Of a stretch of 64,000 nucleotides of DNA, positions 42,528 through 52,855 are shown one piece after another. This stretch comes from Micrasema longulum (lineage: Eukaryota > Arthropoda > Insecta > Trichoptera > Brachycentridae), in assembly GCA_022494885.1 (NCBI GenBank), contig JAGVSM010000920.1:124001-188000 (forward strand), given 5' to 3'. Both the position numbers and the translations under genes were made by a program. Within the stretch, counting starts at the first letter, position 1. Every line of letters starts with the position of its first letter. The notes under the pieces are model-generated. The model was given only the letters and a program-made list of their open reading frames with translations. It was not told where the DNA came from and made no database searches.

Positions 42528-42576
42528 ATCAATACATATATAAATATTATAACACAATATTTATATATGTATTGAT
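42528..42576. repeat. Perfect 21-bp inverted repeat, 7-nt loop
   Basis: The arms 42528-42548 (ATCAATACATATATAAATAT plus T) and 42556-42576 are exact reverse complements around ATAACAC. It lies just after the LINE tail at 42523. A+T-rich content lowers its significance, but 21 uninterrupted pairs are still notable. Confidence 0.7.
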
Positions 42577-42843
42577 ATAGTATAAAAAAAAAACGATTTT
42601 ATTTATTTTTTAAATTATGGGTAAATAAAGTAGATTTAAAAAGCTTTTTTTTTCAATAAAAAGCACACACTTTCAATATAATTTACAAACTTTTATTGAC
42701 AAGAAGTAGACTTCAAAAACCAATACAGACACACTAATTCGCGCCTGGTTGTGTGTTTTTGTTGGCCTCAACTCATGCTGTTACGTGAAATATTTCGTTT
42801 TTTAAGATAATGGGTTAAAGCGGGTAGCTTTAAACCATTTTTT
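42577..42843. other. A+T-rich, nothing recognised
   Basis: No supported feature. Confidence 0.35.
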
Positions 42844-43105
42844 TCAAATAACATACTTTACAAAAAAGATCAAGACGAAAACATTATCTTGTTTAAAAAC
42901 GTTGAATATAAAATTACATGGGATAGCCATGTATGCTTGGAGTTTGTTTACTCGGCAAACCTTGTCATTCACTGCGCCCTTTACTTGGCCAGCGGACAGC
43001 AAGACATTTGTTGGTTTAGGACCAGTTGTTTTGGAGGCAAATGAACACGTGAATCCCAAGTAAGCCGATATCACCAATATTTTAATGAATAAAACCCTTT
43101 TTACG
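42844..43105 (-). pseudogene. Possible first exon of a secreted carboxylesterase-like gene (or its relic)
   Basis: The reverse frame carries IKILVISAYLGFTCSFASKT, a signal-peptide-like stretch, then NVLLSAGQVKGAVND and KLQAYMAIPC. In insect carboxylesterases the mature protein starts with V....GKV.G.......Y.AY.GIPYA, so the spacing G.V.G to AY..IP is suggestive. The expected initiator position is ATT rather than ATG (about 43085). CCATGTAATT after the IP motif offers a GTAATT splice donor. No later exons (catalytic GESAG, HGGG) were found in the window. Weak, motif-only call; lipocalin-like or unrelated secreted proteins are alternatives. Confidence 0.28.
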
Positions 43106-43504
43106 ACTGGCTTATTTTTTATTGCTGCTGTGAACTCAACTGTACCCTGTTGGAATATTAAATATTTTTACAAATTGTTAAGTTAAGGATTTTTCTTTTT
43201 TTAAAATCAAATTGTCTTTTTTAAATAAAATGTTTGTGCTACATTAGAAAATATTTTTACTGAAACTATTAGCCGCTTGAGTCATTTATTAGGGATTATT
43301 TATCAAATATGAAATAGACCCTTTTTTTATATGCCATACTACCGCTATGGACATTATATCGGTATTTTTGTAGCTTACCAATTTAAAAACTCACCGCTCG
43401 CTACTGCAAGGGTATATACCCCGTTCCAAGCTAGGCAATTACATTCTAATATATGATAATAGTTAACTAATTAATAAAGAGCATAGACTAACAAAATATA
43501 AACT
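43106..43504. other. A+T-rich, nothing recognised
   Basis: No supported feature. Confidence 0.35.
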
Positions 43505-43620
43505 TACTCGTATACACATTTTGATATATATACATACGCATATATACACACATATATACACATGTACATACACACACACGTACATGCACCCATGCGCATA
43601 CACATACATATATTCATAAA
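43505..43620. repeat. AC/AT microsatellite
   Basis: An alternating tract such as ATATATACATACGCATATAT and ACATACACACACACGTACAT. The reverse frame through it (43463-43684) is simply the translated repeat (VYVHVYICVY-type) and not a gene. Confidence 0.8.
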
Positions 43621-44150
43621 ACATCGACAATTTATTTATAATGCGAAACTTCATGGTTGCCACCTGTGTATTTATTTTTTTCAATTATTCTTTATTTTCA
43701 TATTTTATTTTTGACATCCAGTAAAAATCTCCGAACCGTGGCATTATGAATTCTGACAACTTCGAAATTTGACATTATAACAGCATGCATGATATAAGAT
43801 TGAATTACCAAGAAAATGCATATTACTACGAGGAAAAATAGAGTAGAATAGAAATATTGTAATAAAAGACTTGAGGGGATAGCGGAACATTTGATAGACA
43901 AAAACATATTTTCGTCCTCGAACCAAAGATGTTGCATAAAACAAGAAAATACAGTGCACGAATAATAAAGAAAACAATTGAAATACACGAACACCCTAAT
44001 AACATAAACAAAGGCGACGCCAACGGGCTGAAATTAAACTCAACACGGTTCCCGGCACTACTCACTGTGTGTGCCTGCTGCCGACTGCGACACGGTGCAA
44101 ATTACTAGTACATCAACCAGTATTTCTTTGTATAAAAAACGCACTTTACC
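43621..44150. other. Unassigned
   Basis: Three overlapping reverse frames (43698-44065) have no recognised domain. A less A+T-rich patch at 44010-44100 precedes the hammerhead-like motif. Confidence 0.3.
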
Positions 44151-44190
44151 CTGAAGATGGCTCCTGCGATTTTAGCAGAAACGCCGGAAC
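44151..44190 (+). other. Hammerhead-like core motif
   Basis: CTGAAGA (44151-44157), then TGGCT..AGCA as a weak helix II, then GAAACGCCGG (44177-44186). The CUGANGA and GAAA boxes are both intact, but helix III and a cleavage triplet are not convincing (GTTA lies about 12 nt on). CTGAAGATGG...CGAAACG stem-loops are frequent in arthropod transposable elements. Confidence 0.35.
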
Positions 44191-44754
44191 AAATCCAGTT
44201 AACATAGAATCACCAAAAAATAAACATATTTATTACATTTTTGTTCTTAAAAATTGTCTTTATTTTAGATATTTTTTAGAACTAAAAAAATAAGCATCTG
44301 GTAAAATTTTCAATGTTTAGTGAAAACGATTTGTTTACCTCTCGAATCCAACTCAATGCAACAAAAAGTACAAAAAGGTACAATTATATTATATTAATCA
44401 AACGTCGTTCAGTTAATCCTTTTTTACCCTAGATAAAAATGCTTTTATAACAATATTAGCAGCATATTATAAATACTTTTTAATCCAAAGGGAATACCAT
44501 TTCAAAATAATAATAATGGCTGCTGATGTGTGCATACCAGGGTTTATTCTCCTTTTTAAACTCACCCAATAGTAAGCCATTAATACATTTATAACAAAGG
44601 AAAACATCACATTGGGGACGAAAACAATGGCTAAATGATACGAGATTACAGCGGGTGTTGGTAACATATTTAGTTTAAGCAGATCGACCTCAAACAAAGA
44701 AACGGTTAACGAAAACATTTTTTTTTAAATTCAAACTTTAAATGAATTTATTTT
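44191..44754. other. A+T-rich, nothing recognised
   Basis: A reverse frame of 83 codons (44467-44718) is hydrophobic but has no recognisable domain or supporting context. Confidence 0.35.
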
Positions 44755-44925
44755 TGCACTTCAACAGGCCAGGAGGCTAAATTGCAATAGTGAGCATAGC
44801 GCAGAATACCCATGCTTAACCAAAATACAATTATTTTTTGTGTTCTGACAGGAATCGAACCGGAACCTTCCGAGCATGAGTCAAGTGTCTTAGCCATAGC
44901 ACAATGAAGGCCACCAAAGCGCATA
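44755..44925 (-). mobile_element. tRNA-derived SINE, family C, well-preserved head
   Basis: On the reverse strand: ATTGTGCTATGGCTAAGACA (A box), CTTGACTCATGCTCGGAAGG, TTCCGGTTCGATTCCTGTCA (a near-perfect B box), AAGCATGGGTATTCTGCGCT and TCCTGGCCTGTTGAAGTGCA, with AAATAAATTC at the end. Best head for defining family C. Confidence 0.82.
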
Positions 44926-45599
44926 AAAAAAATTATTCAACAAAATTATTCCATAAATTTCACTCATTACGATAGTTAAAAAATATACAAAAACAATTAC
45001 AACTGTATTTAAATAAATAATACATAACAAGATTTTTTTTCTTCGTAATTTTTTTTTCGTATTTTTAGATTGTTTTATTAACAAATCAAAGCTTTGAAAC
45101 ATATCCCTTCTCTTTCTTAAACACTTCTCTCCGTTTTGAACACTATTGTATCGGCTAGTTTAATGAGGGTAAAACTGTAGTTATTCAATGTTTAATAAAA
45201 AGTGAACCGGAGAGAGTAACTGCGTCAACGTTTTACTTGATGTCACTAAGCACTGACTGGACTACATGATGGAACTCACTGTATGAATTACATACTGTCC
45301 AAGGTTCATTTTACTTTCTGAATAAATTTTCAAGTCAAGTACTGACTTCGTGGATCTCAGCGATTTCGCATCTGCTTGTATCAGCAGTTTGTTAATAGTC
45401 GATTAAATGTTTTCTTATTTTTTTTTTTACATACAGAACATGTGTGATTTTGTTTCCGCTTGTACTTAATACAATAGCAAGAGCTGGCATTAAGAATTGA
45501 TTTCCGGGTGACTCCTGCATAACAACCCATTCAAATATTTCGATAGCTTTTTTTTATTACGCATATTTATTTATATTTTATTTTTTACACAAATATAAA
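44926..45599. other. A+T-rich, unassigned
   Basis: Reverse frame 44890-45102 runs into the SINE and is chance. No other feature noticed. Confidence 0.35.
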
Positions 45600-45793
45600 T
45601 TTAAAAAAAAAAAAAAAGAAATATTTGCGTTCTCATGATTTACCCAAATATTTTATTTTGAGGGCCATTTTCAACGAGTTGTAAATAACTCACTATTAGA
45701 AAATGGAATCGAGTTGGGGTAGAGTGGGATTCGAACCACGAACCTTTGGTCCGTGAGTTCAAGACACTAGCCACAGGACCACAACCCGATTTA
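45600..45793 (-). mobile_element. tRNA-derived SINE, family D
   Basis: The reverse strand starts GGGTTGTGGTCCTGTGGCTA (A box), TGAACTCACGGACCAAAGGT, TCGTGGTTCGAATCCCACTC (B box with the complete GGTTCGAATCC). The body is CTACCCCAACTCGATTCC, GAGTTATTTACAACTCGTTG and AATATTTGGGTAAATCATGA, ending in a long T-run on this strand. A second copy is nested in family A at 57750. Confidence 0.85.
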
Positions 45794-46529
45794 AATATCA
45801 ACTGTCTTAATAGATAAAATAAATATCAACCGTCTTCAAATAAGTGAACACTTTATTTATAATTTCTCTGCGCTGTAAAGTTAACTTGCCACAGGCATTG
45901 TATCTCAAAATATGAGTTTTTGATAAAGTTGGAGAGGCAGTTTGAAGAACACAAAGAAAGGGGAATGCATTCATGTTATCTATTTTTCTACCCTAGCATA
46001 TTTTGCCTATCACTCTATTATTTCCACCTACCCTATTTAAATTCTTAGAATAGCGAAATATTTCTACCCCTTCGTTCATACATTGTGACAAATAAAATAA
46101 AGTGAATTTGCATAAACATAAAGACGAGGGACGACAGCAGTTTGATTTTATTTTATTTAAGACCTTTTAAAATGATATAATGGACATGTATTCTTACTAT
46201 GTATTTTATAAATATTATTTGAATAGAAAAAAGGGTTTTTTTTTACTAAATCATAATCATATATAATAATTTTGGCCTATTTGTGTTTTTTAAATTTATT
46301 TTGCTGAAACAGGGCTAAATTATGTGTTAATTCGTGTAAATAAGGGAAAAAGAATTATAAAACAGTGTTTACGTTTTGTTTTTTTCAAATGTCTGAACAT
46401 TAGAATGTTCGGTCTTTTACTAGTGGTAACACAATGTTACATCACCGCGCGCAAAATGACTTTGTACCACAGTCTTTTAAGAGTGAACATATAAATAAAT
46501 CATATAAAAAAACACATAGTAGGAAACAA
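45794..46529. other. A+T-rich, nothing recognised
   Basis: No supported feature. Confidence 0.35.
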
Positions 46530-46650
46530 ATACCACTTAAACCAGCCAATGACAGGTCATAGGCCTGTATATGCCTAGACTTCCATATCCCCTTATTTAA
46601 GGTATTCTCCATCCCTGTTGTAATTGGTTAACAAATAATTTGGATAAACC
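46530..46650 (-). mobile_element. Family A fragment, copy 10
   Basis: CACTTAAACCAGCCAATGAC, AGGTCATAGGCCTGTATATG, CTAGACTTCCATATCCCCTT, GGTATTCTCCATCCCTGTTG and TTGGATAAACCCAAC are the left repeat in reverse. Core absent. Confidence 0.75.
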
Positions 46651-47057
46651 CAACTTTTTTCTAAATTACGTTGTCTCTCGAAGAACATTATTCTACGCTT
46701 CAAATGGCATATTTAAGTCAAAACAATCATTTTTAGGGTTGATGACTTTTGCTTGGATGGCGAAGATATGTAATCATTAAAATTAAATATGAAAATATAA
46801 AATATATAAAAACATGGAAGAATGATTCACATAAAATGATACCCAGTTTAGTTATAAATAATTATGATTTATTTACCTTTCTTTATTTTATTTTGTTAAT
46901 TTACACGAATTTCAAGAAAATTGTAAAGCTTGTTTTTTAATTTGCACATATTTTTTGCTTAAACGAAAGCCTGCTATAGCTTTTACAATTGTAAAACTAT
47001 TAAATTGTATTAAATATAAATAAAATAATTGTTTTTTTTTTAAATAAATTGTGAATG
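46651..47057. other. A+T-rich, nothing recognised
   Basis: No supported feature. Confidence 0.35.
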
Positions 47058-47096
47058 AAAACCAGGTGCTAAACAGTTTGTTTAGCACCTGGTTTT
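47058..47096. repeat. Perfect 17-bp inverted repeat, 5-nt loop
   Basis: AAAACCAGGTGCTAAAC at 47058-47074 and GTTTAGCACCTGGTTTT at 47080-47096 are exact reverse complements around AGTTT. Unlike most palindromes here it is not A+T-only, so its perfection is unlikely by chance. It borders the family D-like SINE, suggesting inverted duplication at its end or a hairpin within the element's 3' part. Confidence 0.8.
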
Positions 47097-47099
47097 AAA

Positions 47100-47215
47100 T
47101 AAAAGTGCTTGAAAATTAGAATCAAATTATAGTAGAACAGAGTTTGAACCTAGAACTTCTGATTCCGTTTCCGAGTCCGTGACACTAATTGAGTAGTAGT
47201 GAAGCTTTATTTCGA
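47100..47215 (-). mobile_element. Family D-like SINE, diverged
   Basis: On the reverse strand: AGTGTCACGGACTCGGAAAC, AAGTTCTAGGTTCAAACTCT (B-box-like), GTTCTACTATAATTTGATTC. The order follows family D (TCACGGA, TTCGAATC, CTACCCC..CTCGATTCC), with heavy divergence. Confidence 0.5.
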
Positions 47216-47419
47216 CAATATTCGTTCGCATTTTTACTCCTCTAATTTTAAAACTCAATTTATTTAGATCGGTTTATTTATAAAACAAATTGGACAAAAT
47301 CATTTTTATGCATGGATATTATTCTGCATAGATTTTATGTATAGTTATAAGAGAAGTTGAGTTTATGAGAGCCAATACGATAAAAAATTTTGCTCGACTG
47401 GTAAATTGTACAAAGGAAA

Positions 47420-47990
47420 ATAAAAATATATCACTTATATTCAGTTAAATATTCGCTCAATATGTAAACGTTGGGGTATTTTCAATGCGTATCTTAAAGA
47501 CTGCTTGAAGAATATTGATATTCAAATCTTTTGTAAAACTACAATTAATGACTATGAATTCACATATAAATGATTATGCTACTTGTACCTAGATGGTAAT
47601 TATAAAAACCATGTCTATATATCTCAAATAGACTTAAAAGCGTTTTTTTCTGAATGAAGACTGTAAAAAAATTCAAATAACGATATCCGTAGTTAAAAGT
47701 AGATTTTTATATTTGTAACTACAAACATAGTAAATAATCAATTCTTATAGTTACAAAAATAGTACAAACTAATTTTTTGTTAAACAAGCATAATCTACAT
47801 ATTATAGTATGTCAAAAGTACATACAAATAAATAATACTTTTTTTAATATAACTTTGAAGATTTTTAACTGGCTTATAAAAGACCTCATAGATTGGCAAT
47901 AATGATTAATAAAATGTTGAATAAACTTAACCAAAGTAATCTTAGAACTCATTTAAATTTACGATTGGTATGGTCATGGCATGATCTAGA
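47420..47990 (+). pseudogene. LINE endonuclease (APE-type) N-terminal relic
   Basis: The forward frame to TGA 47571-47573 reads YIQLNIRSICKRWGIFNAYL and KDCLKNIDIQIFCKTTIND. (M/L)NIRSI......L...L....DI..ltET.I is the opening of the apurinic-type endonuclease of jockey/CR1/L2-like elements. Further, near 47900, INKMLNKLNQSNLRTHLN may be a later endonuclease segment. The frame is broken several times and no reverse transcriptase follows. Confidence 0.55.
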
Positions 47991-48819
47991 CTATAGACAG
48001 ATATGGCAAGTGTGTCATCTCAAGTCAGGAGTGATAACACCGCTTTCATCTTGAATACTTGCCTTTACTAAAGGAACACATCGACAATGCCATTAAATAG
48101 ATTTTGTTATGTTCTGAGGATCTTTGGCAGAAGGGAGAAGAATCTGACGTTGATTCTCGAATTTTTCACAGTAAAGCCAGCAGTTGGACGCAAGTTACGG
48201 TCAGGTGTATTTAGATTATTCTGAGGTAGAATATACTTAGATATTATTTTGTGCAAGAATTATTTTGTGCAAAACCCCTTTTAAATTCATAACTAAAAAT
48301 AAAAATATATTCTGGACGATCATATTAATTGACAAGAAAAGTTTTTAATATACCACTAAAAAATAACGATTTAAAAAAATTACCTTTAATCAATTCAATC
48401 CGCATAATATCCATATTATAATTAGGTGACCATATTAAGGAATTTAATTCAATCAAACTACGAACAAATAATTTACACAGCGTAATTTTAATTTTTGTGC
48501 ATTTTTTATGCAATATTATAGTAAACAATTTTCTTTTCCATTTCCGTAAACTCTCGGTGAATTAATGTAATGTTTTCTTTACATCACTGGTCTTGTCATT
48601 TGTTGAATGAATTGTTAAATTTTTTATAAGAGTAGAGGTTTTAATAAATAAATAAATATTTTTTTTAGCATATCAATTCCGTTCTTTTTTTGATAGTCTA
48701 CTACATTGTAGTAATTATTTAAACTTGGTTTCATTGTATTGCATGTTTAAAACAATTGTATTTAATTATTCATAAGAAATACAAAAACGAAATTTTTTAC
48801 ATTATTCTCGATGTTTCTT
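47991..48819. other. Unassigned
   Basis: No domain or repeat match noticed. The reverse frame 48325-48528 is not recognised. Confidence 0.35.
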
Positions 48820-49305
48820 CGTAAAAATAAATGCTTTATTCGAAAAATTTGTAAAACGTGTCATTGAAATTATTTTCCATCGCTAGTGACTACTTTATAC
48901 CATCTTCCTGGCAGAATATTAATGCCACCTCGAAAAAACGGCTCATCTTTTGAGATCATCAACGATTTGATCCATTTTTTCGCATTTTATTTTTTTTTAA
49001 AAGCCATGGTCCACCAGGTCATGAGTTATCGATCGGAACAAGTGGAAATCGGATGAAACAAGGTATGGTAAATACGATGGGTGGGGTAAGATTTCCCATT
49101 TGAGCGTTTTCAAGTATGTTTTGAATTGCCTTGCAACGTGTGGCCGAGCGTTGTCATGCCGTAAAACTACCTCATTGTATTTCTTCCTGTATTACGGCCA
49201 TTTTTCCTTCAATGCTAGTCTCAAACGCTACAATCGTATTCAAGAGCGGTATCCGGTGATAGTTTTTTTGGGTTCTAGCTCATTTTACACTACGCCCAGC
49301 TGATC
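48820..49305 (-). pseudogene. Mariner (D34D) transposase fragment
   Basis: The reverse strand starts at DQLGVV (49305), then EKWPQY-like linker sequence, VVLRHDNARPHVARQFKTYL, KTLKWEILPHPSYLPYLVSS, DFHLFRSITHDLVDHGF and, at the end, GRWYKVVTSDGK. Exactly 34 residues separate the Asp of HDNARPH from that of SSDFHLF, so the second and third catalytic acids of the mariner D,D34D triad are kept. The first Asp, the DNA-binding domain and the 5' TIR are missing, and stops and shifts occur (for example after DQLGVV). PYSPDLAP is altered to PYLPYLVS. The homology ends abruptly at 49305. Confidence 0.85.
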
Positions 49306-51187
49306 ATTTATTTATTTATTTTATTGGGTAAACAAACAGTATGTACCCAAATATTATCATTTTTTTGTATATTAAGTATGAAACACTCATCACACACCAA
49401 AAAAGTTTTCAACACTATATGCAGTAATTTAAATTATGTTCAATATAGCAAATGTAAAAGAAAAGAAATGAAAAAAGATGTCCATAATAATAAAGTAAAA
49501 TATCTGCTCCTCTCAATATTTCTATGATGTTCGACCTTAATTTACATACATTGTTATAAAAAATATCAGCCTCGTAAATCTATTGTTATATAAGTCGCAT
49601 ATTCAAGGTAATGTCGATGTTTTCAAATAGTTTGTTGACGCGTTATCTGTGTAAGACAGAAGACTTTGTCTTGTCGGTCTAGATGGCACACGAAATTCTA
49701 CACATGGTGGAGAGCAGAGATGAAGATGATGATGTTTGGTAATGTTCTTATAGAGCATAGTCAGCGTAAGTTTCCACGAGAATTATAAGTGCTTCAGCTG
49801 CAGATTTTTTTAAAAAGTAATGGAGGAAAATTTACCGAAAAAAATATTTTTTTGGCACAAAATTCGACGTGTTTAACACCATAAAAAAAATAGTTTTTTA
49901 CGTTTCGTCGGAATAAAATATACTTTTTCAAGCCTGATATTAAAGCTTCACAATGAAGTTACCTGTAGTATTGCTTTATGTAAACATTTTAAAATAACAC
50001 CATCTATTGGGAAACAGCAAGAACTCATTCAAGACTATTATTTTCAAAAATATTTTTGTTACATTCCAGGTTTGCAGCTATTTTCTTCTTTAGAGTGAAT
50101 AAATTAATATTGCCGTGTAGTTAAATGGAGGGTTTCAAATCATATCTACATTCCTACTCATTTATTATTTTATTACACTTATCAACATTAGCTACAGCAC
50201 TCTCACAAGGGATCGAAAAGAAAACATTCGTCCATATTTGGAACATTCGTACATCATTGGATTAGAGTGAAAAGTTTACCTTATTAACAGCACCTTCTCA
50301 AACTTCAATGCTGAAAGAGGGTTGTGAAAACTAAAGATTCCATTGTGATTTTTATTGCGGGGAAATGAATTAACTTAAATAAAACCCTGGTAGACCAGCT
50401 TTCAAATAAGAATGCAAAGGTCCATATGGTAACCATGTAAAAATGGAAAAAAAAAACATATTTCACGTTTAACCTTACTTAAGCTAAAATTATGATTTGC
50501 TCATTCCACGATAAAAAAGCGGCAAAAATATAACTGAAAAAAATTTGAAATATGAGTTTATCAAAAACACGCAAATAACCATGAATGTTTTAATTGAAAA
50601 CTATTATTATATTAAAAACGAATTGATTAATGATTTTAGAGACACTACGCTGTTTTAGCATATTAATTAAATACACAAATTATGGAATGTAATCCTATTT
50701 TATTTGCTCTAAATTGAAATTACTGACTATGAAAGGCACCATCCATATTTTGAAATAAATAATAATTTGTACTTTCTATATCTTCAAAATCCGTTTATAC
50801 ATTGTTTATAAATTTAAATTTGCGAGAAGTTAATTTTAAAACTAACTAAATAATTTGATACCATTTATTGTAGAAAATAACATAAATGTTTCAGGCGTTT
50901 CTTAAAAAGGCAAAAAAATTTAAAAATTCTGGCATCTTGTACGAAAAAGGAATTGGTCAAGAATGTGGTGCGCTGAGGAATTAAAAGGGTCCTGTGAAGA
51001 GCGAAGTGGTAAATTTTTTTAGTTACTTTTTGTTTTAAATTTTTGTATGAAATTCTGCATAATGAGTGTTCAAGTTCAATGGTTTTCTCAATAGACAATT
51101 AAACTAAGCCAAAAATTATTTTAATTTTTTTTTATTTATCGTATTATTCGCGTTACGATTTTTTAATGTTTTATATTTTGAAATAAC
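49306..51187. other. A+T-rich, mostly nothing; one possible SINE scrap
   Basis: At 49568-49740 CAGCCTCGTAAATCTATTGT and a closing GATGAAGATGATGATG hint at a very diverged family B copy, but the middle does not match. Other frames (49100-49303, 49324-49527, 50865-51098) are shadows or unrecognised. Confidence 0.3.
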
Positions 51188-51290
51188 GTGTGACGTCAAA
51201 GGTTCTCTTCGGCTTATTCTCAATCAGTAATGCCCATTGGTTCATTCGCGGCAAGCAAACCGGAGATTTCCATTATTTTTTTATCATTGG
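51188..51290 (-). repeat. Dispersed repeat E, reverse copy
   Basis: TGACGTCAAAGGTTCTCTTC, AATCAGTAATGCCCATTGGT and CGCGGCAAGCAAACC align in reverse to 54458-54565. Diverged; ends unresolved. Confidence 0.35.
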
Positions 51291-51464
51291 TTGATTTATA
51301 TGAGCCAGTGCGTCGTTCAAAGTAGTCTGTTTTCGTACATTTCCAGAAAACTTTGCAAAATAATTTAATTTTCCAATTTGTACTGGGTGAAATAAAACAT
51401 TCATTGTTTCCAATTTTCAGTAGGTCTGAAGTTCTTCATTACCTTTTATTTGTTCATGTACTTG

Positions 51465-51583
51465 TGATTTTCTCAAACTGAACGGTTTGAGAAGGTAGGA
51501 AAAAATTACTCAAAGGCAATATGTCTGCCTTTATATGTATGTATATAAATTGTATATGTATATAAAGTGTCAAATAAATAAGT
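51465..51583 (+). repeat. LINE-like 3' end, family F copy 2
   Basis: GATTTTCTCAAACTGAACGG, AAGGTAGGAAAAAATTA, AGGCAATATGTCTGCC and TGTATATAAAGTGTCAAATA with an AAATAAATAA tail match 6165-6296. Confidence 0.5.
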
Positions 51584-52734
51584 GGTAAACCGTGATCAGC
51601 AAAGTAAATAATATTTTAAGCAAGATATCTTGGTGCGCAAGGTTTACGAAAGACGTAAGAGAAATTAAAAGCGCATGCGCTAATTAAAACGAAACCACCT
51701 GAGTTCATTGCAAAAGGGACTATGTCATAATATTTGAAATTAAATAAAAAGCATTTCTTTTGGTTTTGCAAATGCTCCAGACGATAAATAAGCTCAATAT
51801 AAAACTATTTTAAATATTAGCACAGCACAGAGAAGAAAAAATAATAGATCGAGATTTTAAATAGTGCATATCAAATCAATATTTATCTTTGTAGACAAAA
51901 AAGTTGTTGCAAAGTGAAACAGATTTTGCTATCTCTTTCTTTTTCAGTTACTCGTCTCACAGTTTGAAAGCCATAGCAATTTCAAGTCAGAGCATTGCAA
52001 TACCTCCCTAACTGCAAAAGTTAGACAACGGTGAACTTTAGTTCGAGAAGCGTAAGAGAAATTCCATTGAATCAGCTTCCACAAGAAGCAAGAGTTTATT
52101 TTATTAAAGCCGAGTATTGAATATACATTTTTATGCAACACTGTGCGGCACTCGAAGTGAAGAAGTACTAAAAAGAACAATAAAGAGGAAAGATAGAGTA
52201 AAAGAAAGAAGCATATGAGGCAACTTGATCTATACTATAGATAAAAATATTTCTATTACTTTATTCTATAAAATATCTTTCTCTAATTACAGGTTTCTTT
52301 CCAGTCGTAGTGCAAATGTGCTTGTTTGTCAAATAAAAAAAAATAAAAAAAATAAATAGTAGAATTTTATTAAAGTTTTATAAAAAATTGTGAACAAGGT
52401 AGTTTTATCAAGAACGTATTTTACAGTTCATATTAAGCACCGCAAAGATTTCATAAGTTCAGCCATATCACCTCTCTACTTTGGAAATCACACAGGCTAC
52501 GTTTTCCAAAAAAAATACAAACCCTGTTGGCATATGTATAAGTCAACTGCACAACTCTGCTCCGGAATATCCAAAAGAAATGTGCATTCTAGGTAAACTA
52601 GCTGACAAACGTCAGTTACACGTAACCCTGATAACAAAGTTTTATTTTCATAATAATGTATAATGAAGTGTTACGAAGTGAATGCCGATTCAATTAAAAA
52701 AAAAGTCTTATGCTTAGATCAGCTGCATCTATAG
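51584..52734. other. Unassigned
   Basis: Frames at 51944-52180 (reverse) and 52390-52663 (forward, two frames) have no recognised domain. They may be decayed mobile-element sequence leading into the next entry. Confidence 0.3.
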
Positions 52735-52855
52735 TGATTGAAAAATTTATAATACCTATGCACAACCAGCGCATGAAACTCGATAAAAGCTCATTTGCTA
52801 ATACAGGCCCTATGGTACGGAATGCTTTCCTAGTAGAAGTGCAAAACTGTTAAAG
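52735..52855 (+). pseudogene. Probable LINE ORF2 C-terminal scrap
   Basis: The forward frame ends MHNQRMKLDKSSFANTGPMV, RNAFLVEVQNC, stop. It resembles the ...(F/Y)...GP..WN.LP..V.N. ending of jockey-like ORF2 proteins, with WN.LP changed to RNAFL. Short and diverged, so tentative. Confidence 0.35.

Noticed and set aside
43463..43684. Reverse frame rich in VYVHVYICVYICV
   Set aside because: Direct translation of the AC/AT microsatellite.
49568..49740. Thirteenth SINE B copy
   Set aside because: Only the first ~15 nt and the GATGATGATG end look similar; the middle does not match.
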